64,000 nt of DNA from Ricinus communis (taxonomy: Eukaryota; Streptophyta; Magnoliopsida; Malpighiales; Euphorbiaceae), in the NCBI RefSeq assembly GCF_019578655.1, contig NC_063256.1:8122001-8186000 (forward strand), written 5' to 3'. This document shows positions 36,268 through 49,400 of the stretch, piece after piece (positions within the stretch are counted from its first letter, which is position 1; each line of letters begins with the position of its first letter). Both the position numbers and the translations under genes were made by a program. The notes below the pieces were generated by a model. That model ran no database searches and was not told the DNA's origin. It worked only from the letters and a program-made list of their open reading frames with translations.

Positions 36268-38603
36268 AAAAGAAATAAAGGAGACTTTTTGGGAAATGCC
36301 CTTTTGGCCAGAACATAATTTATTGTAGTCCCAACACTTCAGTTTAATTGGATTCGATTAAAAATTTGGCACTTATGCTAATCATTCCTAAATTGTATAC
36401 ACAAAATGTAAACAATTGTTAAACCATAATTGCTAATTGTTTATCCAATACAAGGAAGATTGTATATCTTGTTAATTATCTCCTTCAGTAATAATAAATT
36501 AATCACTGTATTAGAACTTTCAACTGCCAGAGTTATCAAAAAAGAGGTAACTGTGCGTCACATGTCTGGTAGTGAATATCTTTGACTCTTTAGCTTTCAA
36601 AATGATCAAACTCCATGAATTACAAATGCAGCAGCAGCACGTCACTTTCTGTTGCAGGAATTGGCAGATTGATGTTGTGAAGATGGCAAGCCACATCATA
36701 CAATGCGTCATCTTGTCCACAGCAATTCCTCTAATAACTCCTCAAAATTGCCCTTATCTGTTTCATCTGCTCTTCCCTTTTTTCTTCTGTTTTTCTTAAA
36801 AAAAATAATTACTTTTTATTGCTTTACTTAAAAAGTAGATTATAGATTTGGTTTAGTGGTTGAGGGTAAGAGGATCCTAGGTTAGGTAAGGTGAATCAAT
36901 GTGTGTATATATGAACATTAGATACCCAATATTTGTAACTAACTGAAGTATAAAGATTTCCCGATATGAAAAACATCCAACCGAGGTACTAGGAGTAGCG
37001 TTGGATCTCTAACTACCTACGCTTTCTGTCATTTCTATTTGATTAAGGAAGTCGAAGAAAGAGAACAAAAAAACAGTTTTCTTTTGCTGATGAAACTGAC
37101 GTAGTATGCTCAATTGCTAACAATCTATAATTACTTTATCTTTTATGCATTATTCATCCAACAAAAATGTATATCCTTGAAATATGAATTTACTGCGCTC
37201 ATCCATCTAATTATGCATGAAAATAAATGCTTTAATTACAAATTAACCGGAGTAACCATTGAAATATGTTAATGTGTCTTATAATGAAATATAAAATATG
37301 AAAAACCCTTTACCAGAGTAATAATTCGATCTGATTCATGAGGTGTTTGTTACTTTATGCATCAATGATGACCTTCCAGTTAAGCCCTAGGAACCAGCAA
37401 TGGCCAAAAATGATACATAAAGAAATGCCACTTCAGTATTAATAATAACAGTGACTTTTGAAGGGTGTAAACTTTAGGCTTCCCTACACTCATACCTCAT
37501 ACACGATACAGGTATCAACTTATATAGTAAAAAGAATAAAAACAGTGCCCATGTTATTGGCAAAAGTTCAAAAGAAAGAAAAGCACTCATCATCATTGCA
37601 AATTATTATTCTCCTTGGCTGGCCAGAATGTCAAAAGGACTTCAAGATAGAAAAATACTTATCCCTGTCCCAACTGGAAAGCAAACACCTGCAAATTCTC
37701 AACACAAATATATATATATAACAGTACAGATAGAGTTAGAAAAACTGCATTGGAAAAAAAAAAGAAAAAGAAAAAGAAAAAAGCAAAAGCAAAAGCCTTT
37801 GTATTCAAGAAAGGACACAGTTTGTTAAGAGACCAAACTTCCCTGGCTTGCCAGTAGGTAATGTTTAGTTAATGATGTTTTGCAACAAAGTGGTTCTCGT
37901 TAAGGTGTTTGGTCTAATTCAAGGACTTGAATATCAATATCGAGCATCATTCTGAGGTTCTAAGATTATGTAAATACCATACTGCTACTATCTTTAAAGA
38001 GAATATAAAATTTTTACTAAATCTGTTGGAATTTTGCATGAGAATCAATATACAATGCTGACATAAAAGGATTACAAGTGAGAATGAAGAGGGATAATAA
38101 GCAATAATGCAGCATAGATATTTTTCTTTTCCTAAACAAATGAAAAAAAAGGGGTGGGGCAACAACATTCCCAATGAATGATGAAAGCATTGCACTCCTA
38201 AATCCTTTGGTGGCTCAATCCTTTTGAACCGACCATACTAATGATGGGTGATGAAAGGGCAGTACTTTTGCTACTTAAAATTCTTCTGCCTCTCATGCCA
38301 TCTAATTATACTCTTGTATGGCAGTGCTTGTTGCAATATATTGTTTGTAATATATCAGCACCACCAATCAAATATTTTTTTTTTTAAAAAAACAATAAAT
38401 AAAAGAAGGAAAAGGAATAATATCTAAGAGGAAGTTGGAATTAATGCTTTCTTGCAAGTTACTACTTTCTTTCTGGTACTTGGAATGTTCTTTTGAACTC
38501 AGCCTCATGTGCCAAAAGTGATTTGATGAACATTGGGTCATTAACTAATGGCTGTATTTTGGTGCCTATATTAATATCTTAAAATTCCAGTTGTTTCGAT
38601 TAT

Positions 38604-38631
38604 AAGAATTAAGAATTAAGAATTAAGAATT
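38604..38631. repeat. Heptamer array AAGAATT, about 4 copies
   Basis: Four consecutive copies of aagaatt. The repeats are perfect, which suggests recent slippage. Confidence 0.85.
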
Positions 38632-40034
38632 GTATATTAAAGAAAGTTAGTAAAGGCTGTATTAATTTCCTAACTGGACTTATAAGGTTGCCTTAATCTG
38701 CAAGTGAGGAGATGAAAGTCATAGGATTCCCTTTCTTGTTTAATGAGTTGTCAACATAAGGCACCATCTTCTTTTTAAGTAAACTTTTAACTGGCATTGA
38801 GGATTGAAAGAGAAAATGATTTGTCAAATCAACTTCTTTGTTTTTCCCTTAAAAGCTTTTGAGTAGAGATGTTCTTCTTTAAGGAACAGCACATTTTACA
38901 TACTAATCAAGACCTAAATTTTACATCTTAACCCAAAATTAATCCCCTAAAATCTCATCTTTTTTCTTTTCAGCATATTTCTCTCTTGGATGTTTTTTGA
39001 ATTTGGCCTGGTGGAAATAATAGTGTCCCTAACTCGGATAAATTAACATCAACTTTCAGCGGAGGGAACTTAAGGCTGAAACTTTTGGGCCGATGTACAA
39101 GTTGGATGGCCTGGCAAGTGCCAATCACCTTCCAGTGCCCAACTTCACCATTACTTTTTAACAAGCCCTACATTTTGCAATCCATCGCCACTATTGCACT
39201 ACCGGGGATAAAGGATCAATTTGTCCTCTCCACTTATACTCAATCCTCAACTATACTCAATTTAAAATAACCTTCTCAACTTATATCCAAAAATTAAATA
39301 TGTTTAATCTAAATTTTTTTAAAATAAAATAACATTAAATTATAATTAAATTATAAAAATAAAAATATATATTTATTTTATTAATTTATTAATACAATAA
39401 TTATTGTTATGTAATATAGAAAAGTGTTTAGTAAAATATAATAAAATAATTAAAATTTAAAAATTTGATATTATTTCATTTAAAAAAAAATGAAAGTATT
39501 TATTAAATACAAATTTAGAAATTATTTACTGAAGTTGAATATATTTGACACCGTGAGTTCAAAAGCAAATTAACTATTTCTCTCTTAGTTGGAGGGGCGG
39601 TGGTGACCGCTGAGCTGGTGGTGGACTGGATGTGTTAATTTAATCTTAAACATGTCACCATTGAACGGGCCTGCAACTAGAATGCCGAAGAAAACGCAAC
39701 TGGTGTAAGTCAAAGTGATAATGTGGTTATTCAGAAATCCTTCGAAGAAAAGGTGTTAAAATACAGAATCCCCATAGGAAAACTCTGATAGAATGCCAAG
39801 CTTTTGGTAGAAAAAAATAATTGAACAGTCACTAATCGTAGAACAAATGTTTGAATCTTTTAAGTCTACAGTGTACCATTTTTGTCATCATTATCATTAT
39901 CACTGTAACAAGAATTTTCTTCCCCTCTAGCGACTTTTAGGGGGATGTAGACTTTCCATAAATTAATAAAATACACAAGGAAACCACCGCCACAACGTAA
40001 TGCTAACCTCATAAATTCGTCCATTTGCTGTCTA

Positions 40035-40156
40035 CAGCGATGCAAAATGGCCTATCCAAAGTCTTAAGAACTACATCCACCTTCACAATGTGTGAGCAGC
40101 GATGCAAAATGGCCTATCCAGTGTCTTAAGAAATATCCACATTCACAATGTGTGAG
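40035..40156 (-). repeat. 60-62 bp tandem duplication spanning the carrier stop codon
   Basis: Copy 1 (40035-40096) and copy 2 (40097-40156) both begin cagcgatgcaaaatggccta and end ttcacaatgtgtgag. They differ by about six substitutions and a two-base indel. On the gene strand the unit holds the last codons of the carrier, its stop and the next 45 or so bases. The distance between the two copies of the stop is exactly 60 bases. Confidence 0.9.
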
Positions 40157-42905
40157 GATGCGAGTCAGGGGAATAGCGAGTAACAAGAAACCGGTGTATC
40201 ATTTCAAAGCTGGTGAACGTAATAACAGCAGCCGGGGTCGTCCTAAGAAGGTTGGTGGCACACCCACGATAAAATCCTTGGAGACCGTCTTGCTGAAATA
40301 CTTTCTTAATGCAATCAACCACACCTGAGTATCGCTTCTCAGAATGGTGGCCTTGCTCTTGAAGCCTTGAGCGTACCACCTGCATGTCATATCAGAATTG
40401 ATTCTCTGTTATTTAAATCAACTAAAGAGGCGAGATAGATAAGCACCCAAAAAATTACAGAAATGGGACCCTGTTTGGCAGACAAGGGCCCAACAATAGC
40501 CACTAGCTACCAAATAAACTGACCCCTAAAAGGCAGGTAGTGGTAGTCTTGCCTCTCACTCGGTTCGAGTTTTACACCCCCCTGCCCAACTAACACCAAA
40601 CTAACAACTAACTATGCCTCTTGCCTTTTTCAAAAAAGAAAAAAAGAGGGATAACAGGCTCCTCAGCTCACTGACAAGGAAAAGTCCGAGTCCTAAGGCC
40701 TCAGCATATTGGCAGCAAAATTCACGTGTAGAAAAATGCATTGAGTAAATCTAACATTTCAATTTCCGGTAGAAAACATTTCAAGATCCCATTTCTTACT
40801 CTCTGAAAGAATTAACTTAATCTGCATTCAGGAGCTGCTTCTGCAACTTCCTAGTATTTTAGCTTTCAAAAATAATGATAAAAGATAGCGCCTGATGCAA
40901 CTATTTCTAGTCTTTCTTCCTGCTAATATAAACCTGTTATTTAATTAACACAGCAATATAAAAATACATACCTCATGTGGATATGTCAATGTGGAAGCAA
41001 ATATTTTTGAAACGGATGAAGCCACTGCAACATCTCGTGCACTCAGTTTATCCATTGTAGTATTATCTGGAACAACCTCTTTTATTAAAATTTAGCTGAC
41101 AGATAAAAGTTACAGAAATTTCAAAACAGGAAAGCAATTACCTTGATTGGCCAAATAAAACTTTATCTTCTCGTAAGTTGGAAATTGAATGGCTACATGG
41201 CTAATGCCGGCCAATGCAGGAAGAAGACCACTGTTCACCATATACAGTTTAATGGCATTATTATGTTTTCATCTTTACAATTAGAGCAACTACTCACATT
41301 GTCTAATAAAACTGACCATAGAATACGATACCTGTATAATCCACGAATACCTTCCACGTGAGCTATTCTCCTCAACGCAGATAGTGTACCCCTATATGGT
41401 ACCACACCCGATCTCATTCCTTGAGTCTAAAATCAAGAAAAGAAAGGAAGAAAGGGGGAGTAAAATGTCAGTGCTTCCGAAACTTTAACATGCATCATCT
41501 TGCCCCTCTAGCAAGTGGCAAAATAAAATGTTTCCCTTCCAACAATTTATATTTCATCTACTTTCTAACCAAAAAGTGACAATTACAAGGAAGTGGCTTT
41601 TTAAAAAAAAAAAGTTTTTACTTGATTATCTTGCAGAAACACTAATAACAGAGGGCAATCTTTCAATATAAGTTCCAACTCTATCTAACATAGAGAGTAA
41701 AACCAATAATCAAAAGCAACATGATGTTGACATGAAAGAAATCAAGAAAAACAAAAATCAAAGTACCAATTAATTTTTAAATTCTGGTGTAGTATTTACT
41801 ATTTCAATATCCAATATTTATTTCTGAAATTTCTTGATTTGCTGGAATAGGGGTCTTCAATTTAATTGTTGAATCTTATTCCTAATTCTTGTTGGTTTAG
41901 AATAAATATTATTTCGTATTTTACCTAGATTCAAATCCTCTAAGGATTATATTAGTGTTATGAGTCTAAAATCTCTAGGCTTAGTTACCTATGTAGATAC
42001 CTGGGCTTTCAGTTGAGAGTTTAATAGTGTTACTATTCTGAACTGTGTGATTCATTCTTCCCTAGGTGTGATTCCAAAGGAACCTTTTCTTGCCTGTGAC
42101 TTTCAAGTGCTTCTAGGGGTGACTCTTAGAAAATAATATATTTTCTTTGTCTGTGTTTTTTTTTTTTTTTTTTTTATAATCTATATCAGATCTGAAATCC
42201 TTAACAGTTTCAGATTTTAGCCTAGCTTCCGCAAACTAATCTCTAGTATAAGTTAACCTAGATCTGTCCTACATCAAACAAGAATAATGAGAGAAACCCA
42301 AGACTGTCTTCTCTTCAGAACATTACCCTAATCCCTACCTTAGGTTGTGGCAAGCTATGCTCAGCAATGGAAGAAAAATCAAGGGAATGCAAAAATTGCC
42401 TACATAGCTAAAGCTATTAGTGCCTAATAATTTCCATAAATGCAACTAACGGCAAATCATGTATTAATTAAAATCTTCTTTTTCAATAATAGAGAAATAA
42501 GGACATGAATCTAGGGACGCACTTGAAGTCTTGTCTTCACAACCCAAAGAGGATTAGTGAAAATAGTTGTTGCAGCTCCAGCACCAGAAGCAGCTATCAT
42601 GTTAGCACCTACTGAAAGATGATTCTCACCTATTCAAGCACAAGAATAAAAGAAACATTAACCATGTGTTCATTTTGACAGACATCAATGGAAAAGATAA
42701 GAAAGAAACTGAAATTAAATTAATTCCTGTGTTAGGGGGTTAAAATGAGCAAGAGCAAAGGAGAGAAAAGAAGGAAGTGATATGGATAAAGTTGTAGAGG
42801 AGAGAAGGGAAATCGATAAAATTTCACTAATATGCCCTTTCTTTTTTGAAGTTTACAAGCGCCGTTAAGAAAATAGTTGGAAATAAAAACACATAAGAGA
42901 AATTA

Positions 42906-42949
<44 letters not shown>

Positions 42950-44761
42950 AAAAACCCTGACATAGGATAATTTCTATTTTTTTTCTTCTTATTTCCCTCT
43001 TTAATTTCATACTTTTCCCCTTGTTCAATTAGTGCACCCAAACATGGTGCAAGATTTGACACTGAGAAAAACTAGCAATTAAAGGGACAATATGACTTGA
43101 GAAAAAGGAAAAGCAAGCAATTGTGGAAGAAATTTAAGCACCACTAAAATAAGAATGAAGCATATATTGTGCTTTATATTATCTTCAATGAGAGCAGCAT
43201 GTTAGCACCAACCATTAGAAGACAGAAAGCTTTTGAACTGCTCATACATAGTAAAGTAAACCTGCAAGAAATTAGAAAATTGGGTCATTTGAAAAAAAAC
43301 TATAATTAAGAAAGAAAAAAAATGCCATAAAGCCATTAGACAAATGAGGAAAAACAAGTAAAGAGAACAGAGTATAAATCCAATTCCACCAAAACTTAAA
43401 TATCTTAAAAATTAAACAATCTGCAAAAGAATTCCATGAGGAACCAAAAGTAGGGCTTGTAGCCACCTAATAAGGATAGGTTATGAAACCCCATGATGCT
43501 ATTTGACATAATAAAAGAATAACTCACAGCAACTTCTATACTATGCTGCTCAAAATTACATTGATCTAACCATATTGCATGCTGTCACTAAAACATATAA
43601 GAAAACAGAGGTAATCTAAATCTTTTCTTGAATGATTAGAAGGTATTCAGTTCCTGAAAAAGTCGCATACAAAAATTAAGGAGGCTTCAAAAGAGAAGGG
43701 GAAAAACAGTATTCTATTGTTTTTCTTTATGCCCCTTTAAATATTATATCAAGAACACTAGACAGGATGCCACTCATTTACACGAGATATATACAAGTCT
43801 CTCCTTTCTAAAGACTATTAACAGAATTCATAACAGCAAAATGAACTGCATAAAAATATTGCTAGTTATTTACATCTGAAGAGCTCACATTTCTCTCTAC
43901 ATATGACCAAAGGCAGTTCTAAATTCTCTAAACCCTCAAGTTGCACTCTCTCCGTGTGCATTCTGTAAAGAATCAAGAAATTTTTATTTTTTTTAAGGAA
44001 GGAAAAACCTATTCCCTTTCGACCCATGAATGGTTTCTTTTTTCCAAAGAAGAATCAACAATGAACAAAGCATTATCAATAAGAACCATAAATCATTGAA
44101 TTCAGTGATCTTCACTGCTTCGCTCTAGAGATCACATTGCAAAAAGATTGAATAGTAACTAAATTCAGGAAGGTACGTGACTTACTGCCCAATTAGGAAG
44201 TAGCGCCAGCACGGTAGGAGCAAGGCCCCGGTACATGCCACGTAACCCTTCCCTCTGGAATATTTGCTCCAAACTACCCACTATAAGACTTCCTGGCAAA
44301 TGAAAAGAAATAATTTGTGAAATTTTGTACACCAATCCTTACAAAAAAGTTATAACTAACAATGAAATATTACATAGACTTAGCAACCCTTGAAACAAAA
44401 CGTCAATTTGATATCTGATCGAGTACCGCAAACATGTATGCCGAACAACGCTTTGTGAGATGAGCGTACCTTTAATAGTTCCATTATCGAGCTTGGGCAG
44501 CCCGTGAACCTGAAACCTAGTCTTGATAACATCTAAAGGACACACAAATGTAGCAGCAATAACTCCTGCACCCAATTAAACAAAAGGAAAGGTCAAAATC
44601 ACAAAATTTAAATAATAATTATAAGATTCTCGATTAAGACCCTTTGTCGAGTAGCAGATTAATAAAACAGGAAAAGGAAAAAAAGAATTACCGGCAGCAG
44701 CACCAGCGCCAGCGTTGCAGAGAAGACCTCTAGGATTAGGGGCATGAGTATCGGTGGACAT
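40143..44761 (-). CDS. NDT1: Mitochondrial-carrier-family NAD+ transporter, NDT1/NDT2 type; 9 exons
   Basis: Exons: 44761-44692, 44565-44470, 44292-44186, 43261-43213, 42629-42523, 41426-41332, 41230-41142, 41066-40972 and 40379-40143; 314 residues, close to the Arabidopsis proteins. The three-repeat carrier layout is clear. The signature P-x-D/E-x-x-K/R occurs as PLDVIK (33-38), the modified PLWVVK (134-139) and PHEVVR (234-239). The tryptophan in the second repeat and VYFTMYEQ are typical of the NAD/pyrimidine-nucleotide/folate branch. NDT1 exchanges NAD+ for AMP or ADP in a membrane of plastid or mitochondrion; its exact site has been debated, so location is left open. The start follows no earlier in-frame ATG near the exon and gives the normal N-terminus. 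The stop lies in a tandem duplication, so 60 bases on there is a second in-frame stop. NDT1 rather than NDT2 is suggested mainly by the neighbouring kinesin and fumarase genes. Confidence 0.9.
40529..40580 (+). mobile_element. Possible tRNA-derived SINE remnant in the last carrier intron
   Basis: The tract has an A-box-like ggtagtggtag and, about 25 bases later, ggttcgagttt, which fits the tRNA B box GGTTCGANTCC at nine positions. This is typical of plant SINE heads. It sits inside the last intron in the antisense direction. No 3' tail or target duplication was identified. Confidence 0.4.
42908..42944. repeat. CT microsatellite in a carrier intron
   Basis: Perfect CT run of about 37 bases in the intron between exons 4 and 5 of the carrier gene. 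It is the longest microsatellite in the window. Confidence 0.95.
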
Positions 44762-46496
44762 ATCTTGTAGTAGAATTAAAGAATTGACTAAGAGCGGAGA
44801 ACTGAAGAAGACACAATAATATACTTGATGAAAAAGAATTCGAATCCTCTCTGGAGAGGGAGACTGCAGAGAACCAGAGTCGCATGGCCAGATAATGAAT
44901 CCCTGTGGTTGTGTGGTACGACGCCTCAGTTTAGTCAATTCGGTCTGAGCTAGGATTCTTCTGGTTAGCGAAGAAAACGGGGAGGTCTTTGAGAAGCTAT
45001 AGGAGAGTTTTCGATGGGATCGAGAGACGGAAGAAAAAGAAAAAGAGACGCGCCATAATGGAAAATTAGTTGTTATGGTGTAGTTTCGTGAGAAGTGTTT
45101 CCAAAAACGTGAGGCTTTTGTTTTTCTGCTTGGTTAATTATTTATTTATTTATTTTATTTTTGTTACTCTAGCCTATCAGCTCTTAGCCGGACGATCTCC
45201 CGACGTGGGTCCCATTTGTCGATTGTTTTCGTCTAAATAACCCTATTTGCGTGGCGGCTTGGGTTACCCTTTTCTCTTATCTTGGCCAAGTTTACTGTTA
45301 TTTCTGTAAACAAAAGATACCTTTTGGTTGTTCAAAGTCGGGGTCCAAAGAAAAAAAAGCAACGAGCTTATGTTATTAGTTTGAATATCCAAAGTAATTA
45401 GACATTAAAAGAAATTAGTGCCTAATATGGTAAAAGTCTTTAGCAAATGTTCGATTTCTTTTAATGAATCCTAACTATTAGCTATTTTTTACCATGAGCT
45501 GGAGATAAATATATAGAAAAAAAAGTATATTAATATTTTTTTAAAATCAAAAAAGCAATTAGCTTGAAAAATAAAGAATTTTGATTGTTGAAAGTCGGGC
45601 CAAAAAAAAATACAACGAGCTTATTATATATTTACTATTATTACTTATTATAATTATTTATATTTTAAAACACTTAATTTTAATAAAGTCAATATAAATA
45701 AAGAATCCTAGATAAGGATTATTACTATTATAGAGTTTGAATACTATTTCTATAGAATTTGAGACCAAATTATATTATTGATATATGCTTTTTTAGGTAA
45801 TTAATTTTTTTATATATATCTAAAATTTCAGAGGAGCGTTTTTTCCTAAGTGAAAAATTATTTAAGTTTTTGAAGTATTATTAAATAGTGGGTAGAAAAA
45901 ATTATTGTGTAGAAAAAAGCTTTTTTATTTTTTCTTTTAAAAGGAAGAAAGTGTGTAGAAATTTGACATTTTATGAGAATGCAAAATCACACTTAATACA
46001 CGTGCCATCCTTTTTCTTTTGAGACTTTCCAAATCCTTTTATAATAGAAAAATGGAATGATTTAATTTTTGTGAAAAATATAGGAATTAAAACTTTCTAA
46101 CCAGTAATATAGAGCGGAAAAGAGGCACGTGATGCGTGCGTGTCGAGATTTAAGCGGCGAGGCGAATTTTGCCAACTTAGAGACGCAACCGTTGAAAAAT
46201 CAAATTCTACATGAGCAGAAGCGGAGCAGTCGCAAAATTTCCAACAGAAAAATCATCATCATCATCGCCATCGTCGTTATCGTCTCCTCTTCCTTATCCA
46301 GTCAATACACTTTCTTGCTGTCTTCCAAATCTAAAAATTACAAAAAGAACAGATATAAAGAAAAAAGATAAATTTATATGCACACTTTTAAAAATAAAAA
46401 CATTCTTTTCTTCCTTTCTTAAAACCTAGTAAAACCTCTTGAGAAAAAAAAAAAAAAAAAAACCTAGTAAAACCTCACTTTATAAATTATGACATA
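44762..46496. other. Divergent intergenic region between the NAD carrier and DUF789 genes
   Basis: Both genes are transcribed outward from this 1.7 kb stretch, so it must hold both promoters. Bases 44762 to about 45060 are the likely leader and promoter of the carrier; 46130-46496 are the likely leader of the DUF789 gene. An imperfect direct repeat lies at 45322-45380 and 45579-45628. Confidence 0.55.
45322..45628 (+). repeat. Imperfect direct repeat, about 55 bp, copies about 257 bp apart
   Basis: Copy 1 (45322-45380) and copy 2 (45579-45628) share ttttg.ttgtt.aaagtcggg, then an A-run, then caacgagctta. The intervening sequence is unique and AT-rich. The purpose is unknown; it may be the trace of a local duplication. 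Confidence 0.65.
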
Positions 46497-49400
46497 ATGT
46501 CCAACGCTATAACTCGGACTCGCTCCTGTGACCGATTCTGTAATCCACCGCCGATAATGATACAGAAACAACTTCAGCGAGCGTTGAATACCGGCAGCCG
46601 AGTCTACTCGGACGAATCCGCATTGTGTATTTCTAACTCACTTTTGCCTAATGCAGACTCGTATTTGACTAATTTAGATCGCATAATTGAATCGATTACT
46701 CCTACTGTTCGTGCTCAAAACTTCGCCGAGGTATTTCGGATTAAGAAAATTGGAGTTCTTTTTTTTTTTTTTTTTTTTTAAATTGATGTGGAAGTATTTA
46801 TTTGCTATTAAAAAAATTACAATGCTAAGCTTGTGGTGAAGTTTGTATTCGAGTAATACGTCGTTGAATTTGACTTTATCAAGAGAACTATTGCTTGATG
46901 AAATATTAGTTTAGTTAAGGTCAGGTGAAATCAAGTGATTAAGTAGAATGAGTTCACAAATTTGTAGTAGTGCATTGGTAAAATTCAGAATTTACATTGT
47001 TGTTTCATGGAAACACTCGATTGTCCTTTACGCTTTATTATTGGTTTAAGTTGTATTGCTTAATGTTCAGGAGAGGGAAATAAAGAAGGAAAAGGAAAAG
47101 GTGAAAGGCTATGACGTTTTGGTTTATTAATCTGTCAGCTTAGATGGCTCTTATCTTTCCAAATCACTGTTTATTAATATTAGGTTCGAAATTGCAGGAA
47201 TTACTTTGTGTTGTTAATATTCAGTTTTTGTCTCCAGGCAAAATTAGGGGGTTGGAAAATACGTGAAGCTGATATGCGGCCATTCTTTTGCCTTGGGGAT
47301 CTATGGGAATCATTCAAAGAGTGGAGTGCGTATGGAGTAGGAGTTCCTCTCCTATTAAGTGGGAATCACACTGTTAAACAGTACTATGTCCCATCCCTGT
47401 CAGGCATACAACTGTATGTAGAACCAAGTAGGGACAGGTGAGCAAACTTGTTTGCAGTCTTTTCTTGTTTTCTTTACTCAATGTTCAAATTCTTGGTGTT
47501 CTATATATGTGCTGCTCTTCCTCTACTAATCTTTGACTCTTTTTCATGTTTGACCTGGACCGACTACTGAGTACTGCGCTCATTGTTCCCTAGCTTCTCA
47601 TGAGAGTACATTGTGTTTGTCATTAACCACCTTATGCCTTTCTAAATGATGTGATCATGGTGCACTGGTAGAGATTGTTCCTACATACTGGATTTCTTAT
47701 GGATCTTTACATTATTATGATTACAGTTCTGAGATTTTTCGTGGGCAACTATTGCCCCTGGTGATTCTCATTAAAATAATTTCTTTTGCATATTGTTTCT
47801 AATTTTATTTTGATCCTTGAGTTATTTTAAAATCTTCTATATTTTCTCTTCTCTTTCTCTTTAGTTAGTCAAAAGAACCCCTTTGACTTATTAGAGGACT
47901 CTACTTGCAAGTTAGAACTTCTGCATCAGTTCATAGGCATTAGACATTTTGGGACCAATGATGTGTGAGGTAGCTTGCTGTTGCATCTGTGAGCTTTATC
48001 CTAGCTGTTATTAGTTCTGGTAGAATTTGTGCTAAACTATTGCACCACATGTATACCACTTGATGCCCTATTTCTCTTAAGACATGTCCTCAATATTTGG
48101 AGGTTACAGATCTAGATACAAGATTCTCAATTATTAGAATTTATCTTAGCAGAGCATTTTAAAAAAATATCAGTTGAGTCATTGGCATGCAAAGGTGCCT
48201 TCCACTAATTTAATGAGCAGTTAAAATCGGGTTAGTTTTTCTATAGCTATAATTATGGCAATCCAAGTAGCTGAGCAATTAGGTACAAGCAACTAATGAT
48301 CATGGAGTCCAATTTTAATCTCCAGTTTAGAGAAATTGTCACTGTCATGATGTATTTTTTGTTTTTTATTTATAGAAAACTAAGAACTACTTAATGTTTT
48401 CCATTTGTTGTTTTTGAAAATAATTCTTTTTAATTCAGTTCACATAAAATGTGATAAGGAGAAAAAAAAAGAAAGAAAGATATAAGATGTGGGGAGAAAA
48501 AAAGTGGACGAAGAATGAGAATAAAAGATACAAGTTACACAAGAGAATGTGACGACAAAAAATAGAAAACAAAAATTATGAAAATAGGTTTTTTTTTTTA
48601 AACAATATGCAAGAATTTCTGAAAAGAAAAAACAAAAGCAACTCTAATAACACATCTTTTTTATTTGAAAAGATAAATGAAAAACATAAATAAAAAACAA
48701 TAATAAATGCCTCCTAAAACTATGTGAGTGATTTTAGTTGCATTTTGTTTTATCATTCTCCTGCATGTCTTTAACTCTCTTGATTTTAATTCTTATATTG
48801 TGATAAGGATAGTGGATTAGGTTTAATATTACTTCAATAGATTTCATGCATTCAAGTGTCATTTACTTTCTCTAGAAGCAAATGATATTTATGTTAAGAT
48901 GCCTGCTAGTAATTTTTGAATATTGTCTTATTAAATTCTATTAGGAGGCATGGCGAGGATAGTGACTTTGAGTCTTCACAGGAGGCAAGTTGTGCTGGTG
49001 GTAATGAATGTGAAGCAGAAAAGCAAGCCAAAGGTGGTGTTGATGGAGTGTGGGGTAGGCATAGGCATAATATCATGAACCTAAACCCGCAGGGACTGCA
49101 GAGACTTAGTTTAAGAGATCAAAATCTCAATAATTTATCCAGCTCACATGGGCTGCTTGTTTTTGAATATTTGGAGCAAGAGCAGCCTCGTCGTCGTAAG
49201 CCTTTATATGATACGGTAAGTCCTCGACTGTGATCATGAATATTAACTTGTCAAGTTCTTGGTCAGTTTTCTTGCCCAAACTCATGTGATTATATTGTCC
49301 TGACCCCTCCTTCAGGTTTCAACACTTGCATCTGAATTCCCAGATATCAAAACCTACAGGAGCTGCGATTTATCGCCTGCAAGTTGGGTTTCTATAGCTT

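Larger units (their letters stand above)
29455..40034. other. Gene-poor AT-rich spacer of 10.5 kb between kinesin and NAD carrier genes
   Basis: No coding gene is recognised on either strand. The kinesin leader and promoter occupy 29455 to about 29800. The rest is AT-rich, with microsatellites near 33494-33522, 35519-35537 and 36248-36267, a short direct repeat at about 33204-33333, a heptamer array at 38604-38631, tRNA-like tracts near 30711 and 36846, and a GC-rich island at about 35615-35700 followed by promoter-like motifs. Scattered open frames of 60-114 codons are low-complexity and unsupported. Confidence 0.55.

Noticed and set aside
36846..36890. tRNA A-box-like ggtttagtggttgag
   Set aside because: No convincing B box follows at tRNA spacing, and no cloverleaf can be drawn.
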